Source: JAVXAN01 sp036660495 (GTDB taxonomy: Bacteria > Bacillota_I > Bacilli_A > RF39 > UBA660). From it: 22,422 nt of DNA. The translations under genes and the position numbers were made by a program. Positions 6,819 through 14,713 of the stretch are shown piece by piece; the first letter of the stretch is position 1; the number at the start of each line of letters is the position of its first letter. The notes under the pieces are model-generated. The model had not been told where the DNA came from and did not search any database. It saw nothing but the letters and a program-made list of their open reading frames with translations. The stretch spans positions 1 through 22,422 of the forward strand of contig JAVXAN010000013.1 in the NCBI GenBank assembly GCA_036660495.1, in the 5' to 3' direction.

Positions 6819-7469
6819 TTAAAACACTATTGGTTTAATTTTGTTTTTCTTTAAAAACCCATTAGCCTTTGAAAACGGTTTGCTACCAAAAAATCCATTA
6901 TATGCTGATAAAGGCGATGGATGAACTGATTCAATAATATAATGTGTTTTATTTGTTATTAACTTTTTTTTGCTTCTTGCTTGACTTCCCCATAATATAA
7001 AAACAACGTTATTTCTTTTTTCATCTATTTGTTTAATTACAAAATCCGTAAATTTTTCCCAACCAATGTCTTTATGAGAATTAGCCCTATCTTTTTCCAC
7101 AGTTAAAACCGTATTTAAAAGAAAAACGCCTTGCTTCGCCCAGCTAGTCAAATCCGGGTTTTTTCTATCAATATTTAAATCACTTTTTAATTCTTTAAAT
7201 ATATTTTGTAATGATGGTGGTGTTTTTACTTCACTTCTAACTGAAAAAGAAAGACCCATTGCTTGATTTTCCCCATGATATGGATCTTGTCCTAATATTA
7301 CAACTTTAATATCGTTAAAATCCGTTATAAAAAAAGCTTTAAATAAGTCTGTTGAACTAGGATATATTTCTTTTGTTTTTCTTTGATTGACTACAAAATC
7401 TCTAATATTATTAAAATAGCATTTATTCATTTCGTCTTTAAGAACATCATCCCAATTGTTGTGAAACAT
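6819..7469 (-). CDS. ung: Uracil-DNA glycosylase (family 1)
   Basis: A 216-residue repair enzyme that removes uracil from DNA to start base-excision repair. The water-activating loop GQDPYHG (60-66, Asp62), the uracil-binding GLSFSV stretch, the NTVLTV strand (119-124), the LWGSQA segment, and the minor-groove loop HPSPLSA (183-189, catalytic His183) are all present, and the length is normal. It is the last gene of the rplI-dnaB-M23-walJ-rlmH-ung run, 21 bases after rlmH, with an AAGGTGG ribosome site. It lies close to gerQ, a neighbour also seen in B. subtilis (ywdG...ywdL). Confidence 0.97.
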   Translation of the reverse strand: MFHNNWDDVLKDEMNKCYFNNIRDFVVNQRKTKEIYPSSTDLFKAFFITDFNDIKVVILGQDPYHGENQAMGLSFSVRSEVKTPPSLQNIFKELKSDLNIDRKNPDLTSWAKQGVFLLNTVLTVEKDRANSHKDIGWEKFTDFVIKQIDEKRNNVVFILWGSQARSKKKLITNKTHYIIESVHPSPLSAYNGFFGSKPFSKANGFLKKNKIKPIVF

Positions 7470-7490
7470 ATAACCACCACCTTTATAATT

Positions 7491-7937
7491 TTATTTATGA
7501 TAGGTTTCATTATTATTAATTTTAAAAGATCGGTATATTTGTTCTAATAAAATGACCCTAAATAATTGATGTGGATAAGTTAACTTTGAAAATGACATCA
7601 AGTAATTAGCTCTTTTTTTTACTTCATCAGAAAGTCCGTAAGAACCACCTATCACAAACACAATATCATCTTTTAAATTCTTATCAATCAGTTTTGCAAA
7701 CGAAAGTGAAGATAGTTCTACTCCATCTATATCCATTGCTATTACATAATCTTTATCGGATATTTTATTAAGGAGATTCTTTCCTTCTTCTTTTTTTGTC
7801 TTATTTATATCAAAATTATAGTCTGGTGTTTCAATTATTTGTATTTTAAAATACTTGGTCATTCTTTTTTGATATTCTTTTATAGCTAATTCAAGGTACT
7901 TTTCTTTAATTTTTCCTACACATAATATTTTTATCAT
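7491..7937 (-). CDS. rlmH: 23S rRNA pseudouridine-1915 N3-methyltransferase
   Basis: A 148-residue SPOUT methyltransferase that methylates pseudouridine 1915 in helix 69 of 23S rRNA, using SAM, on the assembled ribosome. The knotted C-terminal SAM site is clear: FVIGGSYGLSDEV (94-106), SFSKLTYPHQLFR (115-127), and the conserved end LEQIYRSFKI...YHK. Slightly shorter than the usual ~159 residues but complete at both ends. Its ATG overlaps the walJ stop by four bases (ATGA), so it is translationally coupled to walJ. The walJ-rlmH adjacency is typical of the Bacilli origin region. Confidence 0.97.
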   Translation of the reverse strand: MIKILCVGKIKEKYLELAIKEYQKRMTKYFKIQIIETPDYNFDINKTKKEEGKNLLNKISDKDYVIAMDIDGVELSSLSFAKLIDKNLKDDIVFVIGGSYGLSDEVKKRANYLMSFSKLTYPHQLFRVILLEQIYRSFKINNNETYHK

Positions 7938-8701
7938 AATTTTATAAAATCAGTTCTTTCTTTTTGTTTTGCTACTATTATTTTATTAACCTTTTTATGT
8001 TTGGAGTTAAGTGTGTTTACAACTGAACTGATAGCTTTTTCATAAGTGTTATTATCATCACTTAGGTGAGCTAAAACAATTGTCTTAGTCTTACTTCCAA
8101 CTAATTCTGATAGGTAAAAAGCTGCATCATCATTTGACAAGTGACCCTTATTACCTAAAATTCTTCTTTTTAAATAATAAGGGTATTCCCCTGTCATTAA
8201 CATTTCAATATCATGATTACTTTCAAAAACATATAGGTTATGGTTACTTAATTTATTAAAATATTTATTATTTATATAACCCGTATCAGTAATATGAACC
8301 ATTGATGAAGTTCCATCACTTATTATAAAACCAACTGATTCACCAGAATCATGTGAAGTTTTTATAATTTCAACTTTAATGTCATCAACAATAGCAACCC
8401 CATCATCATATAAGCAAAATTCAAAATCTCCAATTGCTTCTTGTAATTCTGGTAATAATTTTTCTGTTGCAAAAATAACTGGATTATATTTTTTTATAAA
8501 CACTCGTAATCCTTGTATATGGTCCACGTGGGTATGTGATATAAATATTGCTTTAATTTCAGCTGGATCAACTGCCAACTCACTAAGCTTATTTTCTATA
8601 TAAGTTTTTGTTACTCCAGCATCAATCAATATTTTTGATTTTTCACTTACAACTAAGGTACAATTTCCTTTACTTCCGCTTGATAATACTGCTACTTTCA
8701 T
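7934..8701 (-). CDS. walJ: WalJ/YycJ metallo-beta-lactamase-fold hydrolase
   Basis: A 255-residue metallo-beta-lactamase-fold protein of the YycJ/WalJ group. The metal motif HTHVDH (56-61) follows the LSSGSKGNCTLV start typical of this family. Further metal ligands are expected in the HDSGESVGF and THITDTGY-like stretches, and HLSDDN near the end is also conserved. In Bacilli it is usually the last member of the walRKHIJ operon. It is proposed to act as a DNA 5'-3' exonuclease linked to mismatch repair and to coordinating cell division with replication; that role is from the family, not this sequence. Its ATG shares one base with the stop of the M23 gene (TAATG), indicating coupled translation. 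Confidence 0.92.
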   Translation of the reverse strand: MKVAVLSSGSKGNCTLVVSEKSKILIDAGVTKTYIENKLSELAVDPAEIKAIFISHTHVDHIQGLRVFIKKYNPVIFATEKLLPELQEAIGDFEFCLYDDGVAIVDDIKVEIIKTSHDSGESVGFIISDGTSSMVHITDTGYINNKYFNKLSNHNLYVFESNHDIEMLMTGEYPYYLKRRILGNKGHLSNDDAAFYLSELVGSKTKTIVLAHLSDDNNTYEKAISSVVNTLNSKHKKVNKIIVAKQKERTDFIKL

Positions 8702-10185
8702 TATCTATACAAACTTAATGGATTTAATAGCTTCGAACCATTACTATATGGCATTGCATATTGCCATAATCCAAAGTGAAGGTGAGTACCAGTTGATTTA
8801 CCAGAACTACCCATTGTACCAATTTGTTGTCCCTTATTTACCGTTTGACCATTATTTACAAAAAGCGCTGCTAAGTGTTCATAAATTGTAAAATATCCAT
8901 TGTTATGGTTTATTACTACGTGATTCCCAAGCTCCGAATTACCATATAAAGCCTTTACTACTGTTCCAGCTCCAGCTGCATATATTGGAGAACCATATCC
9001 ACATCCAGCAATGTCTATTCCTGCATGCATACGTCCCCAACGATAACCCATGTAACTTGATATATAATATTGTGATATTGTTGGCCATGCCCATGTCCCT
9101 GATGCAACAACTGAAGTATCATAATTTCCACCTGGAATATAAGTTCCAACTACAACAACCTTGTTTACTGCTGGTGCAAGCATTTCAGCACTAACAATAA
9201 CAACGTTTGTTGTTTCACCGTTAACCGTTTTTATCTTCGTTGTTAAACGTTCCAATCCGTTTTGACCTTCGATTTTAACCGTTTGTAATCCTGCTTTTTT
9301 ATTCGCATCATATTCTTGCGTTGTTTCATATTTAACATCTTGGTCTACAACACTATGCTTTTCAACAACAACATCAATAACTGGATTTATTAAACCAATT
9401 TTAACTTGTTGTCCAGTTGTTAATAAATTGTTTTCACTAGTAAACTCTGGGTTAACTATCAAGAACTCCTCAACAGCCAGCTGATGGTCATACGCTATTT
9501 TTTCAATCGTATCACCGGGCTGAACCGTATAATTCTGATCTTCAGTTACTTGACCAAATAACAAATACTTAGTTAATTCTTTTTCATCAATAAATATTTG
9601 TTCATCGGTTGAAACATACGTTTGTTTTATTGTTATATCTTGATCAACGTATATATCTTCAATTAAACTTCCAGTTGTTTCTATTTGAGATTGTGTATCA
9701 GTTTCATATTTATTAATTTCTTCTTCTGGAATAAACGCTTTTAATACCGATTTAATTGATTTATCAAATATATTTTTATCTAAAACGTTTATAACAATGT
9801 TTTTATCTTCTTTGTTTGTTGCTTTAAGAGTGATTTTATAACCCTTAACCGTAAAAGGCTTTTCTTCTTTTATAATATTATGCACCTGTTTAGAAGTTAA
9901 CTCATTTTTTTCATAAGTAATACACTTTTGTATATCAACCCCTGATGGTATATAAACTTTTTCAACAGCATACTTATTTTTTATTTCTTTTTGCTCATCA
10001 TTTATATATTCTTCTAATGACTGTTTATCTTCTATGTTTCCAATTACCTTACCATCTAAGTAAACTTTATATATTTCTTTTGGCTGTAATTGATATTTAC
10101 TAGCAAAAGAAACAAATGTTATTATTACAAACGTTAAAGCGATGGCAATTACGTATGGAACCGTATTTTTTATTACTCTAAACAT
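8701..10185 (-). CDS. Cell-wall hydrolase: LysM, G5 and M23 peptidase
   Basis: A 494-residue secreted, membrane-anchored peptidoglycan hydrolase. An uncleaved signal anchor lies at about 9-28; then a ~190-residue region of unassigned fold; a LysM domain (about 219-264, YTVQPGDTIEKIAYDH); a G5 domain (about 270-347, KHSVVDQDVKYETTQEYD); and a C-terminal M23 zinc peptidase (about 385-475). Zinc ligands His387 and Asp391 (HAGID) and His470 (HLHFG) and the catalytic His437 and His468 are present, so it should be active, probably cutting peptide cross-bridges. It begins two bases after dnaB and runs into walJ, a place where walRKHI stands in B. subtilis. This shows the organism makes a peptidoglycan wall. 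Confidence 0.9.
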   Translation of the reverse strand: MFRVIKNTVPYVIAIALTFVIITFVSFASKYQLQPKEIYKVYLDGKVIGNIEDKQSLEEYINDEQKEIKNKYAVEKVYIPSGVDIQKCITYEKNELTSKQVHNIIKEEKPFTVKGYKITLKATNKEDKNIVINVLDKNIFDKSIKSVLKAFIPEEEINKYETDTQSQIETTGSLIEDIYVDQDITIKQTYVSTDEQIFIDEKELTKYLLFGQVTEDQNYTVQPGDTIEKIAYDHQLAVEEFLIVNPEFTSENNLLTTGQQVKIGLINPVIDVVVEKHSVVDQDVKYETTQEYDANKKAGLQTVKIEGQNGLERLTTKIKTVNGETTNVVIVSAEMLAPAVNKVVVVGTYIPGGNYDTSVVASGTWAWPTISQYYISSYMGYRWGRMHAGIDIAGCGYGSPIYAAGAGTVVKALYGNSELGNHVVINHNNGYFTIYEHLAALFVNNGQTVNKGQQIGTMGSSGKSTGTHLHFGLWQYAMPYSNGSKLLNPLSLYR

Positions 10186-10187
10186 AT

Positions 10188-11531
10188 TTATTCACCATTT
10201 TCCTTTTGAAAATTGACAAACGTACTAGTATCTTTTTTAAATAGTAATTCAACCGTTTTTGTAGGCCCACTACGGTTTTTACCAATAATAAATTCACAAA
10301 TACTAGCGTTATCTTCTCTTCTTGCTTCCTTATTATAATAATCATCTCTATATAAGAACGATACAATATCAGCATCTTGTTCAATTGAACCTGATTCTCT
10401 TAAATCACTCATTAAAGGTCTTTTATCTTCCCTTGACTCAACCGCACGAGATAACTGTGCTAAAGCAATGACTGGAACACCTAACTCTAAAGCCATCGTT
10501 TTTAAACTTCGAGAAATTTCTGAAACCTCTTGTTGTCTATTCCCCTGAGACTTAGTAGGTCCAGTTATCAACTGTAAATAGTCTATAACAACTAATCCTA
10601 ATTTCTTATCAGAATTAGCAAGTCTTCTGCATTTAGACCTTATTTCTCCTACCGTTATACCTGGTGTATCATCTATAAATAATGACGTATCCGATAATTG
10701 ACTAATAGCCTCTGATAATCTTTTCCAATCATTATGTTCTAGCTTACCAGTTCTCATTTTAGAACCATTAATTTGTCCTAAAGATTGTAAAACTCTATTT
10801 ACTAATTGCTCAGCACTCATTTCCAAGTTAAACACTGCAACAGCTTTATCACTATGCTTTGCTGCATAAGTTGCTATGTTTAAACCAAAAGCAGTTTTAC
10901 CCATAGCCGGTCTAGCTGCAATTATTATAAACTGATTTGGTTGTAATCCTGCGGTTAGTTTATCAAATTCAGAAAATCCCGTAGCTAACCCTGTAATTTC
11001 AGAACCTTGCTCGGCTAATCTTTCAAGATTAGCTTGTTCTCTAAAAGCAACATCCTGTACTTTATGAAATTCCGTTACTTTTCTCATGTTACCAACACGA
11101 AGCATTTTCATTTCAGCATTATCAAGCACATCATAAATAGAATCTTCTGCTGTATATGCATCTGTTGCTATTTCGTTAGAAACATCAATTATATTCCTTG
11201 CAACCGACTTTTCTTTTACAATATTTATGTAATAATCAGCGTTTGCTGCGCTTGGTACGGAATCTATTATTTCTGATAAATATTCAACATTACCAACTTG
11301 TGTTAATATTTTTTTATCACTAAGTCTATTTGCGACAATCGTCATATCAATTGGGGTATCTTTTGAACTTAATTCACTTAATACGTTAAATATTTTAGCA
11401 TTTGCATCACTATAAAAAGATTGTTCTTCTAGTTCATCACAAATCTTTTGAAGGGCATACTTTGATAAAAAAGCAGCTCCTAAAACCGCTTTTTCAGCGT
11501 CTAAATTATGAGGCATATTTTTTTCTGCCAT
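10188..11531 (-). CDS. dnaB: Replicative DNA helicase DnaB (DnaC in Bacillus naming)
   Basis: A 447-residue hexameric helicase that unwinds DNA 5'-3' ahead of the replisome. The N-terminal primase-interacting domain (about 1-110) is followed by a linker and the RecA-like motor: Walker A ARPAMGKT (about 206-213), Walker B VVIDYLQL (about 314-321), the SEISRSLK and ALAQLSRAVE motifs, and the arginine finger region near KNRSGPT. Start set at 11531 because AAGGAG (11541-11546) is nine bases away; the ATG at 11540 directly abuts the ribosome site. It lies 13 bases after rplI, an adjacency typical of Bacilli. No intein is present. Confidence 0.97.
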   Translation of the reverse strand: MAEKNMPHNLDAEKAVLGAAFLSKYALQKICDELEEQSFYSDANAKIFNVLSELSSKDTPIDMTIVANRLSDKKILTQVGNVEYLSEIIDSVPSAANADYYINIVKEKSVARNIIDVSNEIATDAYTAEDSIYDVLDNAEMKMLRVGNMRKVTEFHKVQDVAFREQANLERLAEQGSEITGLATGFSEFDKLTAGLQPNQFIIIAARPAMGKTAFGLNIATYAAKHSDKAVAVFNLEMSAEQLVNRVLQSLGQINGSKMRTGKLEHNDWKRLSEAISQLSDTSLFIDDTPGITVGEIRSKCRRLANSDKKLGLVVIDYLQLITGPTKSQGNRQQEVSEISRSLKTMALELGVPVIALAQLSRAVESREDKRPLMSDLRESGSIEQDADIVSFLYRDDYYNKEARREDNASICEFIIGKNRSGPTKTVELLFKKDTSTFVNFQKENGE

Positions 11532-11544
11532 TTTATCCATCTCC

Positions 11545-11985
11545 TTACTTTATTAATTCTATTGTTACAATTGCATCTACTTTTGGATGAAGCCTAATTT
11601 TAACCTTATGGCATCCTAAAGAACTAGCTGGAAAGTCAAACACTACTTTCTTTTTATCTATATCATATCCTAATTCTTCTAGTTGTGTACAAACCTGCTT
11701 AGAAGATATTGTTCCAAATACTTGATCATTTTTTCCTGTTTGAACTTTAAATTTTAAGTGTTCTTTTAATAATTTTTCTTTTATTTTGTTACATTTTTCA
11801 ATATCGTTTTTTTCGTTTTCAGCTTTTTTCTTATTAGTAATGTCTAATATCTCTTTACTCCTTGCAGTACATGCAACTGCATAACCATTTCTAATTAAGA
11901 AGTTTTGTCCATAACCATCTTTTACTTCTTTAATTTCTCCATTTTTGCCTTGTCCTTTTACATCTTTTATAAAAATTACTTTCAT
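11545..11985 (-). CDS. rplI: 50S ribosomal protein L9
   Basis: A 146-residue L9. The N-terminal rRNA-binding domain begins MKVIFIKDVKGQGKNGEI, with the L9 signature around GYGQNFLIRNGYAV (24-37). A charged connecting helix (about 43-78) joins it to the C-terminal domain, which ends in VDAIVTIELIK. It opens the long rplI-dnaB-M23-walJ-rlmH-ung unit and has its own extended -10 promoter and a GAGGG ribosome site. The gdpP gene commonly found upstream in Bacilli is absent here. Confidence 0.97.
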   Translation of the reverse strand: MKVIFIKDVKGQGKNGEIKEVKDGYGQNFLIRNGYAVACTARSKEILDITNKKKAENEKNDIEKCNKIKEKLLKEHLKFKVQTGKNDQVFGTISSKQVCTQLEELGYDIDKKKVVFDFPASSLGCHKVKIRLHPKVDAIVTIELIK

Positions 11986-12023
11986 AATTAGCCCTCTTTT
12001 CTAATTACCGATTTATGTATAAT

Positions 12024-12032
12024 ATTATAACA
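12024..12032 (-). promoter_or_regulatory. Extended -10 promoter for the rplI operon
   Basis: TGTTATAAT on the minus strand (TATAAT 12029-12024, TG ending 12031). The hexamer 17 bases upstream is TTTTAT, a weak -35. The leader would be about 30 bases. It lies directly after the rpsR terminator. Confidence 0.65.
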
Positions 12033-12050
12033 TAAAATTAGTTTAAATAA

Positions 12051-12081
12051 AACAAAAGAAAACTTACTCAAAGTAAGCTTT
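12051..12081 (-). terminator. Terminator of the rpsF-ssb-rpsR operon
   Basis: Inverted repeat (12059-12068 with 12072-12081, nine of ten pairs) with a CAA loop, four bases after the rpsR stop. On the minus strand a T-rich run (CTTTTGTTTT) follows. Confidence 0.75.
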
Positions 12082-12084
12082 CTT

Positions 12085-12300
12085 TTATTTAACAAATGGA
12101 ATTAACGCTAGTATTCTAGCTCTTTTTATTTGCATTGCAATATGTCTTTGGTGCTTTGCGCATGCTCCAGTTACTCTTCTAGGTAATATTTTACCTTTTT
12201 CATTTATATATTTTTTAAGAATTTCTGGATCTTTATAGTCAACGCTTTTACCAGCACACATTTGACAAATTTTCTTTTTCTTTCTAAAAAATTCTGCCAT
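12085..12300 (-). CDS. rpsR: 30S ribosomal protein S18
   Basis: A 71-residue S18 of normal length. The core PEILKKYINEKGKILPRRVTG is followed by the helical end (KHQRHIAMQIKRARILALIPF). The N-terminus carries CQMC and the middle has GACAKHQ, which is the cysteine-containing (zinc-type, C+) version of S18. S18 binds 16S rRNA as a heterodimer with S6, encoded upstream in the same operon. A GGAGGATACG ribosome site precedes it, and ssb ends 20 bases upstream. Confidence 0.97.
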   Translation of the reverse strand: MAEFFRKKKKICQMCAGKSVDYKDPEILKKYINEKGKILPRRVTGACAKHQRHIAMQIKRARILALIPFVK

Positions 12301-12320
12301 CGTATCCTCCTTCTTTTTTA

Positions 12321-12785
12321 TTAAAACGCGATATCATCATCACTTATTTCAATGCTGCTTCCAAAATCGGCAAAAACATCATCAGAAACGTTAGTTTCCT
12401 TAGGTGTTTCAGTTTGAAAATCAGCTGGTGAAACAGTTTCTGATTTTTCTGAAGTTGCTGATGAAGAACCCTTTGACTCTAAGAATTGAACACGATCAGC
12501 AACTACTTCTGTTACATAAACTCGCTTTCCATCCTTATCTTCATAGTTTCTAGTTTGAATTCTTCCATCAATTCCAACTAATGAACCTTTGGTTAAATAT
12601 TTTTTAATGTTTTCTGCCTGCTTTTGAAAGGCAACAATGTTTATAAAGTCAGTTTCTCTTTGACCTTGAGTATTAGTATATTGTCTGTCAATTGCTATTG
12701 AAAAATTAACAATTGCTGCATTACTTGATGAATATCTAAGTTCTGGGTCTCTTGTTAACCTACCAATTAAAAATGCTTTATTCAT
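12321..12785 (-). CDS. ssb: Single-stranded DNA-binding protein
   Basis: A 154-residue SSB. The OB fold covers about 1-105 (MNKAFLIGRLTRDPELRY, VNFSIAIDR, DFINIVAFQKQAENI, GSLVGIDGRI). A disordered Ser/Thr/Glu-rich linker leads to an acidic tip ending DDDIAF. The tip differs from the common DDDIPF by Ala for Pro; the end Phe that docks partner proteins is kept. It lies between rpsF and rpsR, the standard Bacilli arrangement, with a 16-base gap from rpsF. Confidence 0.97.
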   Translation of the reverse strand: MNKAFLIGRLTRDPELRYSSSNAAIVNFSIAIDRQYTNTQGQRETDFINIVAFQKQAENIKKYLTKGSLVGIDGRIQTRNYEDKDGKRVYVTEVVADRVQFLESKGSSSATSEKSETVSPADFQTETPKETNVSDDVFADFGSSIEISDDDIAF

Positions 12786-12801
12786 TCTACTTCCTCATTT
12801 C

Positions 12802-13089
12802 TTAATTTTCTGATTTTATAATTAAATGACGAATAACATCTTCGCTAATTAATGCCAAACGATCAAATTCGTTAATAGCTTTTGCATCATTAGCTTCAAT
12901 ATTAATTAAAAAATAGTAACCAGTTTTATGCTTTTTAATTTCATAAGCTAGTTCTTTTTGCCCTAAATCCTTTGAAGATATTACTGTTGCTCCATTATCT
13001 GCTAAAGTTTTTTCAAACCCTTTAGCAACTTCTTTAATGGTATTTTCTTCAAGGTTAGGTCTAACGATGAACATAATTTCATATTTCAT
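12802..13089 (-). CDS. rpsF: 30S ribosomal protein S6
   Basis: A 95-residue S6 (MKYEIMFIVRPNLEE at the start, then DLGQKELAYEIKKHKTGYYFLINIEA). It lacks an acidic Glu tail. Start set at 13089, preceded by a strong GGAGG (13099-13103). The frame is open 22 codons further upstream, but those codons fall in the promoter-proximal leader that forms the S6:S18-type RNA structure, so the longer form is rejected. First gene of rpsF-ssb-rpsR. The S6:S18 complex probably represses this operon through the leader. Confidence 0.96.
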   Translation of the reverse strand: MKYEIMFIVRPNLEENTIKEVAKGFEKTLADNGATVISSKDLGQKELAYEIKKHKTGYYFLINIEANDAKAINEFDRLALISEDVIRHLIIKSEN

Positions 13090-13097
13090 TGTTTTTT

Positions 13098-13144
13098 CCT
13101 CCTCTTTCGGTCTATTCGGCTTTTCCTCTAGTGAAAAGCAAGAG
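13098..13144 (-). promoter_or_regulatory. S6:S18-binding mRNA leader (rpsF motif)
   Basis: In the rpsF leader an outer stem CTCTT/AAGAG (13144-13140 with 13106-13102) encloses a perfect 7-pair inner stem GCTTTTC/GAAAAGC (13139-13133 with 13125-13119, 7-base loop). A 12-base one-sided bulge CGAATAGACCGA lies at 13118-13107. A hairpin with a 3'-side bulge carrying CCG is the hallmark of the known S6:S18 autoregulatory motif, which mimics the 16S rRNA site. The outer stem overlaps the Shine-Dalgarno (13098-13104), so protein binding could block ribosome entry. Confidence 0.75.
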
Positions 13145-13167
13145 AGTAAATTCATTACTCGCTTTGT

Positions 13168-13196
13168 ATTATAACAAAAAAGAAGTCCAAAGTAAA
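13168..13196 (-). promoter_or_regulatory. Promoter for rpsF-ssb-rpsR
   Basis: On the minus strand TTTACT (13196-13191), 17 bases, then TATAAT (13173-13168) with TGT in front (extended -10). The -35 sits in the loop of the preceding gene's terminator. Confidence 0.7.
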
Positions 13197-13205
13197 CTTC
13201 TTTTT
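13176..13205 (-). terminator. Terminator of the ychF/hypothetical unit
   Basis: Perfect 10-base stem (13177-13186 with 13196-13205), nine-base loop. On the minus strand the 3' arm runs into a T-tract that directly precedes the rpsF -10 box. Confidence 0.7.
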
Positions 13206-13231
13206 ATTATTATATTAAATATATACGCAAG

Positions 13232-13576
13232 TTATGATTTAACATTTTGCTTTTTAACGTATGAGCAATCAGTTGTTTTAAACATTTTATCAGCATCTTT
13301 ATAATTAATTCTCTTTTTTTCAGTTATTATAGGCTCTAAATTTGCCACAACCATTTCATCATTAGTTACATAACAATTCTTGTAAAACTTGTATTTTGAA
13401 TAAGTAAGGACATCTTCATAATCATTACCTTCTTTTTTCACTAACACATATCTTTTAGGTGAAAAAGACTTAATACCACGCTTAGTTTCGTTATCATATT
13501 TTATTTTTCCAATAACTAACTCAGCTAAAAACAAATCTTTTGTTTTTAATCCAAATATTTTTTTTAATATCATCAT
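13232..13576 (-). CDS. Small basic protein of unknown function
   Basis: A 114-residue, Lys-rich protein that I do not recognise. It has no signal peptide, no membrane segment and no cysteine pair suggesting a metal site (Cys only in KNCYVT and TTDCSY). The middle (LVIGKIKYDNE, KRYVLVKKEGNDYEDVLTYSKYKFY, NDEMVVANLEPI) alternates short hydrophobic and charged stretches in a way that suggests a small beta-rich fold. It follows ychF by nine bases with an AGGGG ribosome site, so it is probably cotranscribed with ychF. A terminator lies 27 bases after its stop. Real by position, spacing and reading frame; function unknown. Confidence 0.75.
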   Translation of the reverse strand: MMILKKIFGLKTKDLFLAELVIGKIKYDNETKRGIKSFSPKRYVLVKKEGNDYEDVLTYSKYKFYKNCYVTNDEMVVANLEPIITEKKRINYKDADKMFKTTDCSYVKKQNVKS

Positions 13577-13585
13577 CTTTTACCC

Positions 13586-14686
13586 CTACACATTAAACCT
13601 AAAATGACATATGTCACCATCTTGCATCAGGTACTCTTTACCTTCTACTCTTAGTTTACCAACTTCTTTACACTCTTTTTCTCCCTTATAAGTATACATA
13701 TCTTTATATGATATAACTTCTGCTCTAATAAAACCTTTTTCAAAATCTGTATGAATTATCCCTGCACAGCCTGGAGCTTTCATTCCATCCTTAAATGTCC
13801 ATGCCCTTACTTCATCACTTCCTGCCGTAAAATATGTTTTTAAACCAAGCAGTGAATAAGCAGCCTTTATAAGCTTATCTAAACCACTTTCCTTTATTCC
13901 TAATTCTTCTAAAAAAAGTACTTTATCCTCATTTTCAAGTTCGCTTAATTCTTCTTCTATCTTAGCACAAAGAACAATTGTTTCTGCCTCATCTTTAGCA
14001 GCATGTCTTCTTACTAAATCAACATATTTGTTTTCAAATTCGTTAAGACTTTCTTCTTTAACGTTTGCAACATATATTATTGGTTTCATCGTTAACAAAT
14101 TGAATGGTTTAAGAATCTTTAATTCATCTTCAGAATATGTAAGCATTCTAGACGGGATATTATTTTCTAACCCCTCTTTTACTTTTTTTAATACTTTCAC
14201 TTCTAATAAAGCTTCTTTGTCTTTTGAACTTATCGCTTTTTTTTCTTGTTTAGATATTCTTGTTTCAACCACCTCTAAATCACAAAAAATAAATTCTACA
14301 TCAATTATCTCAATATCCCTTATTGGATCTGTTTTTCCTTCTACATGAGTAATGTTTGAATCATCAAAACACCTTACCACTTCAATAACTGCATCCACCT
14401 CACGAATGTGCGATAAAAACTTATTACCTAAACCTTCACCTTGTGATGCTCCTTTAACTAATCCAGCAATATCAGTAAATTCAAAGGTTGTTGGAACTAA
14501 ACTTTTAGGCTTACATAGATCATTTAAAAAATCTAACCTTTCATCTGGAACGGTTACCATGCCTACGTTTGGTTCTATCGTTGCAAATGGATAGTTTGCA
14601 GCTAATATATGCTTTTTTGTAATAGCATTAAATAATGTTGATTTCCCTACGTTTGGTAATCCAACTATGCCTGCTGTTAAGCTCAT
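13586..14686 (-). CDS. ychF: Redox-regulated ATPase/GTPase YchF (Ola1 family)
   Basis: A 366-residue Obg-superfamily P-loop protein that in this family hydrolyses ATP better than GTP and associates with ribosomes. Visible: G1 GLPNVGKST (9-17), the G2 region around NYPFATIEPNVG, G3 DIAGLVKGASQGEGLG (72-87), the NVKEE element in place of NKxD (about 207-211), a coiled-coil helical insert (about 130-190), and a C-terminal TGS domain (about 283-366, LKTYFTAG, ending CHFRFNV). Length is normal. In the Bacilli origin region it is the usual neighbour of rpsF. It has its own promoter with a palindrome around the -35 box. Confidence 0.97.
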   Translation of the reverse strand: MSLTAGIVGLPNVGKSTLFNAITKKHILAANYPFATIEPNVGMVTVPDERLDFLNDLCKPKSLVPTTFEFTDIAGLVKGASQGEGLGNKFLSHIREVDAVIEVVRCFDDSNITHVEGKTDPIRDIEIIDVEFIFCDLEVVETRISKQEKKAISSKDKEALLEVKVLKKVKEGLENNIPSRMLTYSEDELKILKPFNLLTMKPIIYVANVKEESLNEFENKYVDLVRRHAAKDEAETIVLCAKIEEELSELENEDKVLFLEELGIKESGLDKLIKAAYSLLGLKTYFTAGSDEVRAWTFKDGMKAPGCAGIIHTDFEKGFIRAEVISYKDMYTYKGEKECKEVGKLRVEGKEYLMQDGDICHFRFNV

Positions 14687-14713
14687 AAATTCACTTCCTT
14701 TTTCACTTTATGT

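Noticed and set aside
5819..7578. Three perfect DnaA boxes (TTATCCACA) within 1.8 kb: 5819-5827, 6155-6163 and, on the minus strand, 7570-7578.
   Set aside because: More than expected by chance, but all lie inside coding sequence and each is spelled by a Tyr-Pro-His/Gln codon run, one of them in the conserved YPHQ of RlmH. No AT-rich unwinding region, dnaA or dnaN is nearby, so an origin is not supported.
8523..8532. CACGTG core, considered as part of a parS site.
   Set aside because: It lacks the flanking TGTTT/AAACA of parS and encodes the metal-binding HTHVDH motif of WalJ. I found no consensus parS by eye elsewhere.
13090..13155. 22-codon N-terminal extension of S6.
   Set aside because: It overlaps the RNA leader structure and ribosome site; S6 proteins begin at the MKYEIMF motif.
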